From JAAZKA01 sp034926225 (GTDB lineage: Bacteria > Bacillota > Clostridia > Oscillospirales > QAMX01): DNA of 64,000 nt. Below, one piece after another: positions 42,181-51,039 of the stretch; position 1 is the stretch's first letter; each line of letters starts with the position of its first letter. Both the position numbers and the translations under genes were made by a program. The stretch spans positions 149,325 through 213,324 of the forward strand of contig JAYFRF010000007.1 of the NCBI GenBank assembly GCA_034926225.1, read 5' to 3'. The notes below the pieces were generated by a model. The model was given only the letters and a program-made list of their open reading frames with translations. It had not been told where the DNA came from and ran no database searches.

Positions 42181-44100
42181 TTATTTTAATTGGTAATTCT
42201 TCGTCCGATAGACCGCCGGCGTGAACGGACGCCCGCCGCCTTCATAGAATTTGCCGAAGAATTCAATATACTGCAGTCTCAGCGAATGCACAAACGCGCC
42301 TAAAATGTTGATCGCAAGGTTAAACGCATGCCCGATCGGGAAGATAATTAAAAACAGAATCACGCCGAATACGCCGGAACCGAGCGTTCCTAAAATGTTG
42401 AACACACTCGCGACAATCGACGTCGCGAGCCCTAACGCTAAAAGACGCGAATACGACAGGACGTCCGATAAATAGCTTGTTACATTGTACAGCTTCGGGA
42501 GGCCGCCGACCATCTTGCCGAAAAATGTCGGAGAATGCCGTCCTCCAAAAATGATGATGCCCGCTACGCCGCCGAGCGCAAGGTACTTGCCGAAGTCCGC
42601 TCCCAGTACCATGGCGATCAGTCCGCCGAAAATACAGTACCAGAAGCCTACGTCGCATACCGCGTCGAACCACTGTCCTCTTTTGATCTGTCGCCACGCG
42701 GAAACGCCCATACCGGTCACGATATGCACAAGTCCCAGCGCAAACGACAGGATCAGTACATTTAACGGCTGTGACAGCGGATCCATTAAGAGCGCCGGTA
42801 TCACGACTCTATGACCGAAGAAGCCGCTTGACGCCTGCGCCACCACGTCGCCAAAATAGGAACCGAACAGTACACCCCAGAGTATCATCGAAATGCCGGA
42901 CCAGAACATCACCTTCATCAACGCGCCGAAAAAGCCCTTCGGATTCATTTTCCGAAGGACGACCGCGCAGGCTAGCGTCACGAGCAGCCCGTAGCCGACG
43001 TCGCCCATCATCATGCCGAAGAACAGCAGGAAAAACGGCGCCATCACCGGGTTTGGATCGATCAGGCTGTTATATGCCGGCATGCCGTACAGCTCCGTGA
43101 TAAAGGTAAAGGGCTGTATGAACTTGTTGCATTTAAACGCAACCGGCGGTTCGTCCTCTGCCCCCGGCTCCGTGATCTCATACGCGCACCCCGCGTCCCG
43201 CAGAGCGGCTTCCACTTCGCTTGTTTTTTCCTTCGGAATCCAGCCCTCCAGCGCCGCGCAGCGCCGCGACTGTAAGAGCTGTCCCGCAAGCTCCTCCCGC
43301 GTGATCTCCATCGACAGTGCGTCCGATGCGCGCTGAAGGTTCTCCCGCTGGCCTGCTATCGCGGAGAGCTCCGCGTTCAGCTTCTCCCTTCGCTTCTCAC
43401 GCGCTTTCGTTTCCGTGTCGATAGCGCCCAAGGCCACCGCCGGCGTCTCTCCATATGGCGAGGACGGCGCTCTGAGCGTACCGAACCGTTTTAGCACGCT
43501 CCATGCTCTTTCCTCATCGCGGCGATAGACGAGCAGCCACGCATACCGCAGCTCCTCCCCTTCGCCCGCGAGCATCACGGCCGCCGCGGCCTGCTGGGCT
43601 TCCAGCGCTTCGTCGACCTCTTTGATCGTCACAACCGCCGGCAGCGTAATGCGTTCCGCTGACATGTGCGCCGTACCCTCGTACGATAAGGCAAGCTCCG
43701 CCGAACGCCATGGCTCCAGCGACTCTTTGGCCTCTCGTGCCGCGACATCCTCCGCGTCGAGCGAACGCAGCTCGGACAGTATCTCGTCGATTCTCTCCGC
43801 CGCTTCGTACGCCTGCGTATAGTCCGCGTCGGTCAGCTCCTCCTCCGTGGCCTCCGGCTTCGGCATCAAGAACGGTTTTTTCATCGGATACCGCCGTGAC
43901 AGTTCGTCGACCGCCGCATCCACCATCGCGCGTCGCTCGCGGACTTCTCCAAGCTCCGTCGCCATCACACCAAAGCCCTGCACATCCGTCTTGGGCCGTT
44001 CAAGCTCCACGCAGGAAAGACAGGCGAGTGAACGCATCAGCTTGCGTATCTGAGAACGCGGTGCGATCGCCCGCAGGCGCATCATACTTATAATTGCCAT
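42181..44100 (-). CDS. ntpI: V-type ATP synthase subunit I (membrane stator)
   Basis: 639 residues. An N-terminal cytoplasmic coiled-coil half (to about residue 340) is followed by seven or eight membrane helices with the family strings NPVMAPFFLLFFGMMMGDVGYG and YSRLLALGLATSIVASVFNILG, the latter holding the Arg that faces the K ring. Overlaps the H gene by 13 bases. Confidence 0.96.
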   Translation of the reverse strand: MAIISMMRLRAIAPRSQIRKLMRSLACLSCVELERPKTDVQGFGVMATELGEVRERRAMVDAAVDELSRRYPMKKPFLMPKPEATEEELTDADYTQAYEAAERIDEILSELRSLDAEDVAAREAKESLEPWRSAELALSYEGTAHMSAERITLPAVVTIKEVDEALEAQQAAAAVMLAGEGEELRYAWLLVYRRDEERAWSVLKRFGTLRAPSSPYGETPAVALGAIDTETKAREKRREKLNAELSAIAGQRENLQRASDALSMEITREELAGQLLQSRRCAALEGWIPKEKTSEVEAALRDAGCAYEITEPGAEDEPPVAFKCNKFIQPFTFITELYGMPAYNSLIDPNPVMAPFFLLFFGMMMGDVGYGLLVTLACAVVLRKMNPKGFFGALMKVMFWSGISMILWGVLFGSYFGDVVAQASSGFFGHRVVIPALLMDPLSQPLNVLILSFALGLVHIVTGMGVSAWRQIKRGQWFDAVCDVGFWYCIFGGLIAMVLGADFGKYLALGGVAGIIIFGGRHSPTFFGKMVGGLPKLYNVTSYLSDVLSYSRLLALGLATSIVASVFNILGTLGSGVFGVILFLIIFPIGHAFNLAINILGAFVHSLRLQYIEFFGKFYEGGGRPFTPAVYRTKNYQLK

Positions 44101-44414
44101 GCGCCGCTCACAATCCTTTCCGCAATACGCGCCGCCGCTTCCTCAACATGCTTCTCGGCGCCTTTACGCATCATGTCAGCCTCCGACGCCGCATAACGCG
44201 CCGCGTCATGCGCAAGCTTATCGGCATCCTTCTGGGCTTGCGCGAGATAGGCCGCATAATCCGTGTCAGCCTCCTGTGCGCGCTGTTCCAGCAGTTTCTG
44301 CACATCCGCATGCGCCATCGATACCAATCGCCGCGCGCGCTCTTTTCCTTGCGCCACCGCTTCCGCCGCGTCCGCTTCCGCCTTCGCTACCTCGCGGATC
44401 GCTTCCATTGCCAC
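44088..44414 (-). CDS. ntpF: V-type ATP synthase subunit H/G-like (peripheral stalk)
   Basis: 108 residues, almost entirely a charged coiled coil (AIREVAKAEADAAEAVAQGKERAR, then heptads through AAARIAERIV). Such proteins pair with E in the peripheral stalk; this is the position of ntpF in the E. hirae operon order F-I-K-E-C-G-A-B-D, which the present operon follows. Two bases after the FmdB-like gene. Confidence 0.85.
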   Translation of the reverse strand: MAMEAIREVAKAEADAAEAVAQGKERARRLVSMAHADVQKLLEQRAQEADTDYAAYLAQAQKDADKLAHDAARYAASEADMMRKGAEKHVEEAAARIAERIVSGAWQL

Positions 44415-44416
44415 TC

Positions 44417-44668
44417 TTATCCCTCCTTCGCCCCCGATTGCGGGGAACCGGCATTCGGGCAGTTCTTATTACAGCAGCAGCATGCGCTCCGCTCCTCCTC
44501 ACAGGCTTTCCGACTCATCAAAGTCACCTTCGCCCGCTCGTAAACGCGTGTTAAGTCCTTGCTGCCGCATCCCGGACATGGGATCAGCTTTTTCTCCATT
44601 TCCTCTACCGTTGCCAGCACGTTGAACGTCGTCTCACACCGGTTGCATCGATAATCGTAAAAAGGCAC
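44417..44668 (-). CDS. FmdB-type zinc-ribbon protein with Cys-rich tail
   Basis: 83 residues from GTG 44668 (VPFYDYRCNRC), the typical FmdB start; the frame opens at 44704. The zinc ribbon is YDYRCNRCETTF ... LIPCPGCGSKDL (two CxxC pairs), as in the FmdB regulatory-protein family. The C-terminus is unusual: ACEEERSACCCCNKNCPN, with six Cys within about 15 residues, which could bind a second metal. It is the first gene of the V-ATPase operon, 2 bases before the H subunit. Role unknown; assembly or metal sensing is speculation. Confidence 0.78.
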   Translation of the reverse strand: MPFYDYRCNRCETTFNVLATVEEMEKKLIPCPGCGSKDLTRVYERAKVTLMSRKACEEERSACCCCNKNCPNAGSPQSGAKEG

Positions 44669-44722
44669 GTCCCTTTTTCGTCTCCCTTCTTGACATTCGA
44701 CCATTTTTAGTCGGTCCTTATT

Positions 44723-44751
44723 ATTATATCAAAGCATACCCGCTTTTTCAA
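44723..44751 (-). promoter_or_regulatory. V-ATPase operon promoter
   Basis: Minus strand TTGAAA (44746-44751), 17-base spacer, TATAAT (44723-44728). Confidence 0.82.
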
Positions 44752-44792
44752 GATGCATCTCCGCGTTTTTTAGGGAAAATTTAATATACCCT

Positions 44793-44821
44793 TTGCATTC
44801 CGAGCGATTCCGTGATATAAT
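44793..44821 (+). promoter_or_regulatory. Promoter of the ROK-like gene
   Basis: TTGCAT (44793-44798), 17-base spacer, TATAAT (44816-44821), 35 bases before the ATG at 44856. Confidence 0.78.
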
Positions 44822-44855
44822 ATGCTATATAATTTTGGATGTGAGGTGTGTTCCC

Positions 44856-46250
44856 ATGAATTTCCAGGGATTGGACGTTACCGTCCGAAACATCCCGAAA
44901 TATGACCCTGATTTTATCCCGTTTGCCCGTTTTATGCAGGCCTATCGTGCCGCGGTAAACGGCTTTGCTAAGAAGAAGCCCGTAAAGATAGCTCTCGAGC
45001 GCGAAAACGGTCAGATCAGCGTCTACGAAACCGTCGTCTTCGGTGACTGCCAACATGGCGATATCGACCGGCTCTATCTCGAGCGTCTGTGCAAGGCGCT
45101 GCTCTGGATGCGCGGCGGCTTCCGCTTCACCGTTTGCGGCGCGCCCACGCTTTCGAAGTATATCAAGGAACAGTATGCCCCCGGCGGCCTGCGCGCATTC
45201 GACGCCGATTTCATGGCGAAGGTCTATGAGCATAAGTTCGAGGTAAAATCCGCCAAATACGACGAAGCGCCCGCCGCGCATGAGCTGACGAAAACCGTCG
45301 GCCGCCACTTGAACGGCTGCCGTATCGGCTTCGACGCCGGCGGCTCCGATCGCAAGGTCAGCGCCGTGGTCAATGGAGAGGCTATCTTCTCCGAGGAAGT
45401 CGTCTGGCATCCGAAGACCACCGCCGACCCTGAATATCATTACCAAGGCATCCTCTCCGCATTCAAGTCCGCCGCCGAAAAGATGCCGCGCGTCGATGCG
45501 ATCGGCGTTTCCTCCGCCGGCATCTACGTCGCCAACCGCACGATGGTCGCCTCCCTCTTCCTGAAAGTCCCGCGCGACGAGTTCGACGCCAAGGTCAAGG
45601 ATATCTATATCCGCGCGGCGAAGGAAATCGGGGACGTCCCGCTCGAGGTCGCCAACGACGGCGACGTCACCGCGCTCGCCGGTGCGATGGATCTCGACGA
45701 CAACCGCGTACTCGGTATCGCGATGGGCACCTCCGAGGCCGGCGGCTACGTCGACGCGCAGGGCAACATCACAGGCTGGCTCAACGAGCTTGCTTTCGTC
45801 CCGGTCGACTTAAACCCGGACGCGATGGTCGATGAATGGTCCGGTGACTACGGCTGCGGCGTCAAGTACTTCTCCCAGGACTGCGCCATCAAGCTCGCCC
45901 CTGCCGCCGGTGTGGAGCTTACCCCCGACGCGACGCCCGCCGAAAAGCTCAAGGCTGTCCAGAAGCTCATGCTTGAAAACGATGCGAGAGCGCGCGGCAT
46001 CTACGAGTCTATCGGCTGCTATCTCGCGAACGGTCTCGCGCTTTATAACGAGTTCTACGATATGAAGCATGTCCTCCTGATGGGCCGCGTTGTTTCCGGT
46101 GAAGGCGGCAATATCATCCTCGCCGAAGCGCGGCGTATCCTCCAGGAAGACTATCCGGAAATTGCGGACAAGCTCCAGCTTCATCTTCCGGATGAAAACT
46201 CCCGCCGTGTCGGCCAGTCCGTCGCCGCTGCGAGTCTCCCGGAAGCGTAA
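44856..46250 (+). CDS. ROK-like sugar kinase / ASKHA-fold protein
   Basis: 464 residues from the ATG at 44856 behind GTGAGGTG; the frame extends to 44793 across the promoter and is rejected. The first ~150 residues are family-unknown; then the ASKHA phosphate loop GCRIGFDAGGSDRKVSAVVNGE (about 170) and VLGIAMGTSEAGGYVDAQGNITG (about 290) with EVANDGDVTALAG. ROK proteins phosphorylate glucose or N-acetylated sugars. The normal ROK zinc motif (CxCGxxGC) is replaced by DYGCGVKYFSQDC, so a kinase activity is probable but not certain. Single gene with its own promoter and terminator. Confidence 0.82.
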   Translation: MNFQGLDVTVRNIPKYDPDFIPFARFMQAYRAAVNGFAKKKPVKIALERENGQISVYETVVFGDCQHGDIDRLYLERLCKALLWMRGGFRFTVCGAPTLSKYIKEQYAPGGLRAFDADFMAKVYEHKFEVKSAKYDEAPAAHELTKTVGRHLNGCRIGFDAGGSDRKVSAVVNGEAIFSEEVVWHPKTTADPEYHYQGILSAFKSAAEKMPRVDAIGVSSAGIYVANRTMVASLFLKVPRDEFDAKVKDIYIRAAKEIGDVPLEVANDGDVTALAGAMDLDDNRVLGIAMGTSEAGGYVDAQGNITGWLNELAFVPVDLNPDAMVDEWSGDYGCGVKYFSQDCAIKLAPAAGVELTPDATPAEKLKAVQKLMLENDARARGIYESIGCYLANGLALYNEFYDMKHVLLMGRVVSGEGGNIILAEARRILQEDYPEIADKLQLHLPDENSRRVGQSVAAASLPEA

Positions 46251-46263
46251 TCCTTTCTATAAC

Positions 46264-46292
46264 AAGGGGGGCGGCTCTCCGTCCCCTTTTTT
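46264..46292 (+). terminator. Terminator of the ROK-like gene
   Basis: GGGGGCGG (46267-46274) pairs with CCGTCCCC (46279-46286, one G-T), loop CTCT, then TTTTTT. Confidence 0.8.
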
Positions 46293-46321
46293 CTACCCTA
46301 AGAAGGGCGGTGCATTCTTTC

Positions 46322-47464
46322 TTGAAACAGTTGAAAGTCATCTCCATCCTCTGCGTCATTATCCTGATCTGCGTCCTCGCCGCAAGTCCCCGGGCGAGTG
46401 CCGCGACTTATAACGGCGATACCGTCTACTACACCGTCGTCAACGACGCCATGCTCGATCTCTCCTATTCAACCATGCCCATCATGCGCGACGGGCGAAT
46501 CTACGTTCCCTACTCACTGTTCGTGACATATTTTGACGTCAAAAGCTCCTACAGCGCTGCCGATCAGGTGCTTTTCCTGTCAACCTCCGCAAAGCTCGTC
46601 AAATTCGACCTGCAGCGCGGCATCGCTTACGATCGCAATCAAAATGAAATCCGTCAGGCCGCCATCCTCTCGAAGGGGCAGGTCTTTATCCCCGCCGAAT
46701 TCACCGCCAATTACTTCGGTCTCTCTTTCTACCTTCTCAGCGACGCCTCCATCGTACGCCTGAGCGACGCCCGCGCCACCTATCCCGACGCCTTCCTTGC
46801 CGGTCAGTTCTCCGCTAAGATGGAGTCCATGCTCGCGGCTCTCCTCGCCGGGGATACCGCCTCCTCTTTAGCCTCCTCCGAAGCGACAACTTTGGCCACT
46901 TCTACCGTCGCTACCGGAACCGCCCTCCCTGTCGACACGACAACCTCCTTGCGCCCAACGTCGTATATCGATCTCTCCTTCGCTGTCCGGGACACTGCCG
47001 CACTCCCCTATCTGCTTGACTGGCTGGAAGCCAATCGTGTCACAGCCCGTTTCTTCGTCGATGCAGCCATCGACGTCGATTCGCTGACGTCCATCTACGT
47101 CGCGGGACATGCCATCGGCGTCCTCTCCTCCGCCGAGGATACCGATACCCGGCTTGGGGAAGCTTCAGCGGTCAACGACCGCATTTTCCGCATCCTCCGC
47201 CAGAAAACCCATATCCTGTATTGCGCCAGTCCCGATGACGCGCTCCTATCCGAAGGTTATATCCTCCCCGCTTTCTCCTGGACTCCCGACAGCGCGCTTG
47301 CCCTCGGCTATGCCCTCGACAGGCTTTCCTCCGAAGGCCAAACGCGCATCTCCCTGCTTCTTGACTGCTCCGCCGATGTATCCCCCCTTCTTGACAGCTT
47401 GCTCACTTTTATAAAACACACAGGTTCGAAATTTGAGTCTGTCCGAATGGATTATGTCGACTAA
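46322..47464 (+). CDS. Secreted protein: copper-amine-oxidase-N-like domain plus degenerate NodB-like domain
   Basis: 380 residues from TTG 46322 (MKQLKVISILC...), which gives a clean signal peptide cleaved near ASPRASA-AT; the GTG at 46310 is an alternative start. About 35-150 is a stalk-type domain (GDTVYYTVVNDAMLDLSYST, RDGRIYVPYSLFVTYFDV, KGQVFIPAEFTANYFGL), as in CuAO N-terminal domain-like repeats of Clostridia. A Thr/Ser-rich linker (about 170-205) leads to a polysaccharide-deacetylase-like fold (LLDWLEANRVTARFFVDAA, then YVAGHAIGVLSS) lacking the His-x3-His metal motif, so probably non-catalytic and glycan-binding. Confidence 0.78.
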   Translation: MKQLKVISILCVIILICVLAASPRASAATYNGDTVYYTVVNDAMLDLSYSTMPIMRDGRIYVPYSLFVTYFDVKSSYSAADQVLFLSTSAKLVKFDLQRGIAYDRNQNEIRQAAILSKGQVFIPAEFTANYFGLSFYLLSDASIVRLSDARATYPDAFLAGQFSAKMESMLAALLAGDTASSLASSEATTLATSTVATGTALPVDTTTSLRPTSYIDLSFAVRDTAALPYLLDWLEANRVTARFFVDAAIDVDSLTSIYVAGHAIGVLSSAEDTDTRLGEASAVNDRIFRILRQKTHILYCASPDDALLSEGYILPAFSWTPDSALALGYALDRLSSEGQTRISLLLDCSADVSPLLDSLLTFIKHTGSKFESVRMDYVD

Positions 47465-47486
47465 ATCCTGAATATAGCGCTTATTT

Positions 47487-47511
47487 GCACCATTTTCTTC
47501 GGAAATGGTGC
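47487..47511 (+). terminator. Terminator hairpin
   Basis: GCACCATTT / AAATGGTGC stem (47487-47495 with 47503-47511), just before a T-rich stretch that also contains the next -35. Confidence 0.55.
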
Positions 47512-47540
47512 TTGACTTTTTTACCGTAAAATGGTATACT
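47512..47540 (+). promoter_or_regulatory. Promoter of the gene at 47583
   Basis: TTGACT (47512-47517), 17-base spacer, TATACT (47535-47540). Confidence 0.75.
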
Positions 47541-47582
47541 GCATATAAGAACAAATGTTTCGTATCGGGCGGGGTGATAAAA

Positions 47583-47993
47583 ATGATCCAGAAGAACGAA
47601 TTATGTGAAAAAGCGCTTGACGAACTTCGGTATTGCACCGGACTCACCAGCGCCTTATTGAACAAAGAGGACGAACTGCGTGAAATTGACATCAAGATGT
47701 CATTGGATACCAACGAAAGTGAACGAAATAAACTCATAAAGCAAAAAGATCGCGCTGTCAAGGAGATCATGCTCCGGCGCTCCCGCCTCGGACGCTTCAG
47801 ACGTGCGATGGATTCGCTCACGGATCGCCAGCGTTTTTTACTAGAACATTTGTACGTTTTTCGTACCCCCGTAACATCTATCATGGAATCCCTTTGTGTT
47901 GAAAAGTCCGCCTTCTACAGGTTCAGACGCGATACGCTCACCGCTTTTGTCCGAGCGCTTTACGGCGTAGATCCCTTTGATGACAAGCCATAA
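47583..47993 (+). CDS. Sigma-70 region 4-like helix-turn-helix protein
   Basis: 136 residues from ATG 47583 behind GGGGTG. N-terminal helical part with heptad-like sequence (EDELREIDIKMSLDTNESER), then a C-terminal HTH resembling sigma region 4 or phage ArpU-like regulators: DSLTDRQRFLLEHLYVFRTPVTSIMESLCVEKSAFYRFRRDTLTAF (about residues 75-122), where SAFYRFRRDTL is the recognition helix. Sigma region 2 is absent, so it is probably a stand-alone DNA-binding protein. Single gene with its own promoter. Confidence 0.6.
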   Translation: MIQKNELCEKALDELRYCTGLTSALLNKEDELREIDIKMSLDTNESERNKLIKQKDRAVKEIMLRRSRLGRFRRAMDSLTDRQRFLLEHLYVFRTPVTSIMESLCVEKSAFYRFRRDTLTAFVRALYGVDPFDDKP

Positions 47994-48030
47994 CGTCAGA
48001 ATATTATCAAGCGATTTCCGTTATATCTCC

Positions 48031-48059
48031 TTGACTTTTTCACGGTCCTATGCTATACT
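48031..48059 (+). promoter_or_regulatory. Promoter of the iron-sulfur operon
   Basis: TTGACT (48031-48036), 17-base spacer, TATACT (48054-48059). Confidence 0.75.
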
Positions 48060-48136
48060 CAAAAATGCATTCCGTATTGGCGAATTATATTTATCTTAAT
48101 TCACTATCAATGAATTTTTTGTCAAGGAGGATTCTT

Positions 48137-49015
48137 ATGGAAGGTTTCAAGGAAGCCGTACGTGCGGTGGCATCGGAAGCGCTTGCCGATTTTATCGGTT
48201 TTGCGGCACGCGACCGGTTCGACACACTCCCCGCTGCCACGAATCCCTTCACGTTGTTCCCCGAAGCGCGTACGGCTGTCGTCGTCGGCCGCCGCGTCAC
48301 GCGGGGTAGTCTGCGCGGCGTGGAGGAAGGCGTCAACTTCGGCGATTATGGCTCGTTCGGACAGGGGTGGCTCGCAAACGAGTTCCTGACAGACACGCTG
48401 TATACCGTCACGCAGGAGATTGAGCGTATGGGCTATGAGGCCATGCCCCTCATCCCCGGCCTGCATCCCGGTATCGCGGGCGTCTCCGATTCGTGCGATC
48501 CCGACTTCGGTTACGCCGCCGTCGCCGCGGGACTCGGCGAGTTCGGGCTGTCCGGCGAAGTCTTAACCCCCCGCTTCGGCCCACGCCAGCGCTTTGCGAT
48601 CATCCTGACCGACGCCGAATGTTCTTCCGACCCGCTGTGCGAGAAATCTGTGTGTACCCGCTGCGGCCGCTGTGCCGCGATTTGCCCGGTGCACGCGATG
48701 GGTATGTCTACATACGATATCACCGTCGCCGGGAAGACGATGCCGGTTTACGAGTGCAATCTCAAAGCCTGCGCCGACTGTAAAAACGGCGCGGTGACGA
48801 TGCAGTATCTCCATACCGTCATGCGCGACGCCGTCCGCGAGACAGTGCAGGGCGTCGACCGTCTGGCGGCCGTCTGCAACCGCACCTGTGTTGCGGCGCT
48901 CGAGGATGCCGATGTGCTGGAGAACAAGTTCGATCTCCGGTTCCGTCAGCGCGAAGTCTGGCGCAAAAATGAGTACAACGATATCCTGCCGCCCGTTCCG
49001 GCGGACAAAGCGTAA
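48137..49015 (+). CDS. QueG / reductive-dehalogenase-like iron-sulfur protein, copy 1
   Basis: 292 residues from ATG 48137 (AAGGAGG upstream); the frame reaches 48050 but lacks a ribosome site. The N-terminal nitroreductase-like cobamide-binding domain is recognisable by GYAAVAAGLGEFGLSGEVLTPRFGPRQRFAIILTDAE (compare QueG GWIGKHTxLxxPEFGSxxFLGEILTD). A ferredoxin cluster follows: VCTRCGRCAAICPVHAM (CxxCxxCxxxCP), with extra Cys (CNLKACADCKNG and CNRTC) for a second cluster. The protein is cytoplasmic (no Tat signal). First of three tandem paralogues in one operon. True QueG modifies tRNA queuosine; whether these do is unknown. Confidence 0.85.
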   Translation: MEGFKEAVRAVASEALADFIGFAARDRFDTLPAATNPFTLFPEARTAVVVGRRVTRGSLRGVEEGVNFGDYGSFGQGWLANEFLTDTLYTVTQEIERMGYEAMPLIPGLHPGIAGVSDSCDPDFGYAAVAAGLGEFGLSGEVLTPRFGPRQRFAIILTDAECSSDPLCEKSVCTRCGRCAAICPVHAMGMSTYDITVAGKTMPVYECNLKACADCKNGAVTMQYLHTVMRDAVRETVQGVDRLAAVCNRTCVAALEDADVLENKFDLRFRQREVWRKNEYNDILPPVPADKA

Positions 49016-49032
49016 GGGAGGGGGAATTTTGC

Positions 49033-50193
49033 ATGAAGCTGACTTCCGAAATGGTCAAAGCGAAAGCCCGTGAGCTGGGTATCGACTGCATCGCCATCGG
49101 CTCGATCGACCGCTACCGTGACGCGCCGCCGCTGATGAACCCTTTAAACTACTTCCCCGAATGCAAATCGATCATCATGCTCGCCATGCGCATCCCGCGC
49201 GGCACTTATCGCGGCATCCTGACCGGCACGCACTGGCATAACTATACCTTCTACTCCTATAACCGCCTGAACACGCTCTTCCGTCCCCGTCTGACCTACG
49301 CCCTGTCCTGCTTCATCGAGGATTGCGGCGCGGAGGCGATCCCCCATTACCCCGCCGTCTGCGAGCGCATGGGCGACGACGAACCGCTCGTCCCGGGCCG
49401 TATGCCGAACGTCGCGATGAGCGTGCGTATCATGGGTATGGGCGCGGGGCTTGGCGAGATGGGCTACTCGAAGGTCTTTCTAACCCCCGAATTCGGTCCC
49501 CGCGTGCGTCTGGGCATGATTATGACCGACGCCGTCCTCGAACCGGACCCCATCATCCCCACCGGCACGATCTGCAACCACTGCGGCCGCTGTGTCCGCG
49601 AGTGTCCCGGCAACGCGATTCCGCCGATCGACAAACTGCAAAACACCATCCACATCAAGCTCGGCGAGGAGGATGTCTATTGGGGCGACGTCGATATGGG
49701 ACGCTGCACACTGACCCATCACGGCCTCAACAACCGCATCTCCCCCTTCCTCAAGAAGGATATGCCCAACCTCGAATACGACGTCACCAAAAGTAACGTC
49801 ACCGAGGAGGAGGCTTACCGTCTCACACATGCCATCGTCAACAAGCACTGGGGCGGCATCTACGACCGTCCGGACGATTATCTCATCCATTATTACGGCT
49901 ATATCACCAGCCACGTCGGTTATTTCGCCATCTGCGGCGCGCGCGGCTGCATCTGCGCCTGCGCCGACGGCCTTGAACGCCGCAAAGCTATCCGTAACCT
50001 GTTTGTCAACCCGCTCATCAAGCGCAAGCTCTGGCTTATCGGCGTAAAACAGCCCCAAAAGGTCGGCGCGATCAACCCGTGGCGTGAACAGGGACTCGAC
50101 CGCAAGGATCCCGCCCTCCGCCAAAACGAATACCGCCACGCCGCCGGCTACAAACACCAAACCACCGCAAAGGAGGATGGCAAGAATGCTTGA
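49033..50193 (+). CDS. QueG / reductive-dehalogenase-like iron-sulfur protein, copy 2
   Basis: 386 residues, the longest of the three. Cobamide-domain-like GAGLGEMGYSKVFLTPEFGPRVRLGMIMTDA and the ferredoxin motif ICNHCGRCVRECPGNAI. About 130 residues downstream of the ferredoxin motif, SHVGYFAICGARGCICACAD supplies a second Cys group. The central insertion (GDVDMGRCTLTHHGLNNRISPFLKKD region) is absent from copies 1 and 3. Overlaps copy 3 by 8 bases, 17 bases after copy 1. Confidence 0.85.
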   Translation: MKLTSEMVKAKARELGIDCIAIGSIDRYRDAPPLMNPLNYFPECKSIIMLAMRIPRGTYRGILTGTHWHNYTFYSYNRLNTLFRPRLTYALSCFIEDCGAEAIPHYPAVCERMGDDEPLVPGRMPNVAMSVRIMGMGAGLGEMGYSKVFLTPEFGPRVRLGMIMTDAVLEPDPIIPTGTICNHCGRCVRECPGNAIPPIDKLQNTIHIKLGEEDVYWGDVDMGRCTLTHHGLNNRISPFLKKDMPNLEYDVTKSNVTEEEAYRLTHAIVNKHWGGIYDRPDDYLIHYYGYITSHVGYFAICGARGCICACADGLERRKAIRNLFVNPLIKRKLWLIGVKQPQKVGAINPWREQGLDRKDPALRQNEYRHAAGYKHQTTAKEDGKNA

Positions 50194-51031
50194 AAAGGAA
50201 CAAATCCGTGAAAAAGCCCGCGCGCTGCACATCGACGTCATCGGCTTTGCCGCCCGGGAACGCTTTGAAGCACTCCCGCCCGAACGCAGCCCGCTTTCCA
50301 TCTTCCCTGACGGTACCTCTGTGATCTTGCTTGGCCGCCGTATTCCGCGCGGCACCCTACGGGGTGCTGCGGAGGGCACCACCTTCGCTCCCTACGGCTA
50401 CTTCGGCTCCCGGATGCTCGATGATCAGTTCGTCGCAGCCTCCTGCTACGATCTTGTCCGCTTCATCGAGGACGCTGGCTACGAAGCCTGCCCTGTCTTC
50501 CCAAATCCCGCCGCCATCAACAACATGGGCGTCTCCGTCGAGCCGGGGCTTCCCGCGCCGAACGTCACCCCAGATTTTGACTACGCCGCCGTCGCTTGCG
50601 GACTCGGGGAAATCGCCCTCAGTGGCACTGTCCTGACTCCCGATTTAGGCCCCCGCGTCCGCTTTCAGATGATCATTACCGATCTGCCGCTCGAGTCCGA
50701 TCCGCTTTACGACGGCACTCCGTTATGCGACCGATGCGGTGCCTGCGCCGCGGCCTGCCCCTTGCACGCGCTCGACCTCTCAAAGCCCGAGACGCGCGAA
50801 ATCTGCGGCAAACCCTTCTCTGTCGGCGCCTATGACAACACGCTCTGCAAATCCTGCCCGAACGGCGGCGGCCCGAACCGTTTGCATCCGAAGGGGGAGC
50901 CGGACCGCATGGCAGCCTCCTGCACCCGGGCTTGCGTCGCGTGCCTCGCCGAACGCGGTATCGGCGCGATGAAGGCTTCCTTCGACCCTAAAAAGGTCTG
51001 GGCGAAGGATCGCGCGGGTCACGTGCTGTAA
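50186..51031 (+). CDS. QueG / reductive-dehalogenase-like iron-sulfur protein, copy 3
   Basis: 281 residues from ATG 50186 (GGAGG at 50171); the frame upstream to 50084 overlaps copy 2. GLGEIALSGTVLTPDLGPRVRFQMIITD plus LCDRCGACAAACPLHAL, then CKSCPNG and CTRACVAC give two likely [4Fe-4S] clusters. Close to copy 1 in layout (the shared RITRGSLRG/RIPRGTLRG and VSVEPG region), so copies 1 and 3 are the more recent relatives. Ends at a strong terminator. Confidence 0.84.
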   Translation: MLEKEQIREKARALHIDVIGFAARERFEALPPERSPLSIFPDGTSVILLGRRIPRGTLRGAAEGTTFAPYGYFGSRMLDDQFVAASCYDLVRFIEDAGYEACPVFPNPAAINNMGVSVEPGLPAPNVTPDFDYAAVACGLGEIALSGTVLTPDLGPRVRFQMIITDLPLESDPLYDGTPLCDRCGACAAACPLHALDLSKPETREICGKPFSVGAYDNTLCKSCPNGGGPNRLHPKGEPDRMAASCTRACVACLAERGIGAMKASFDPKKVWAKDRAGHVL

Positions 51032-51039
51032 AGTTTAAG

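Noticed and set aside
44793..44855. Longer start for the ROK-like gene
   Set aside because: The extension covers the promoter at 44793-44821; the ATG at 44856 has a ribosome site.
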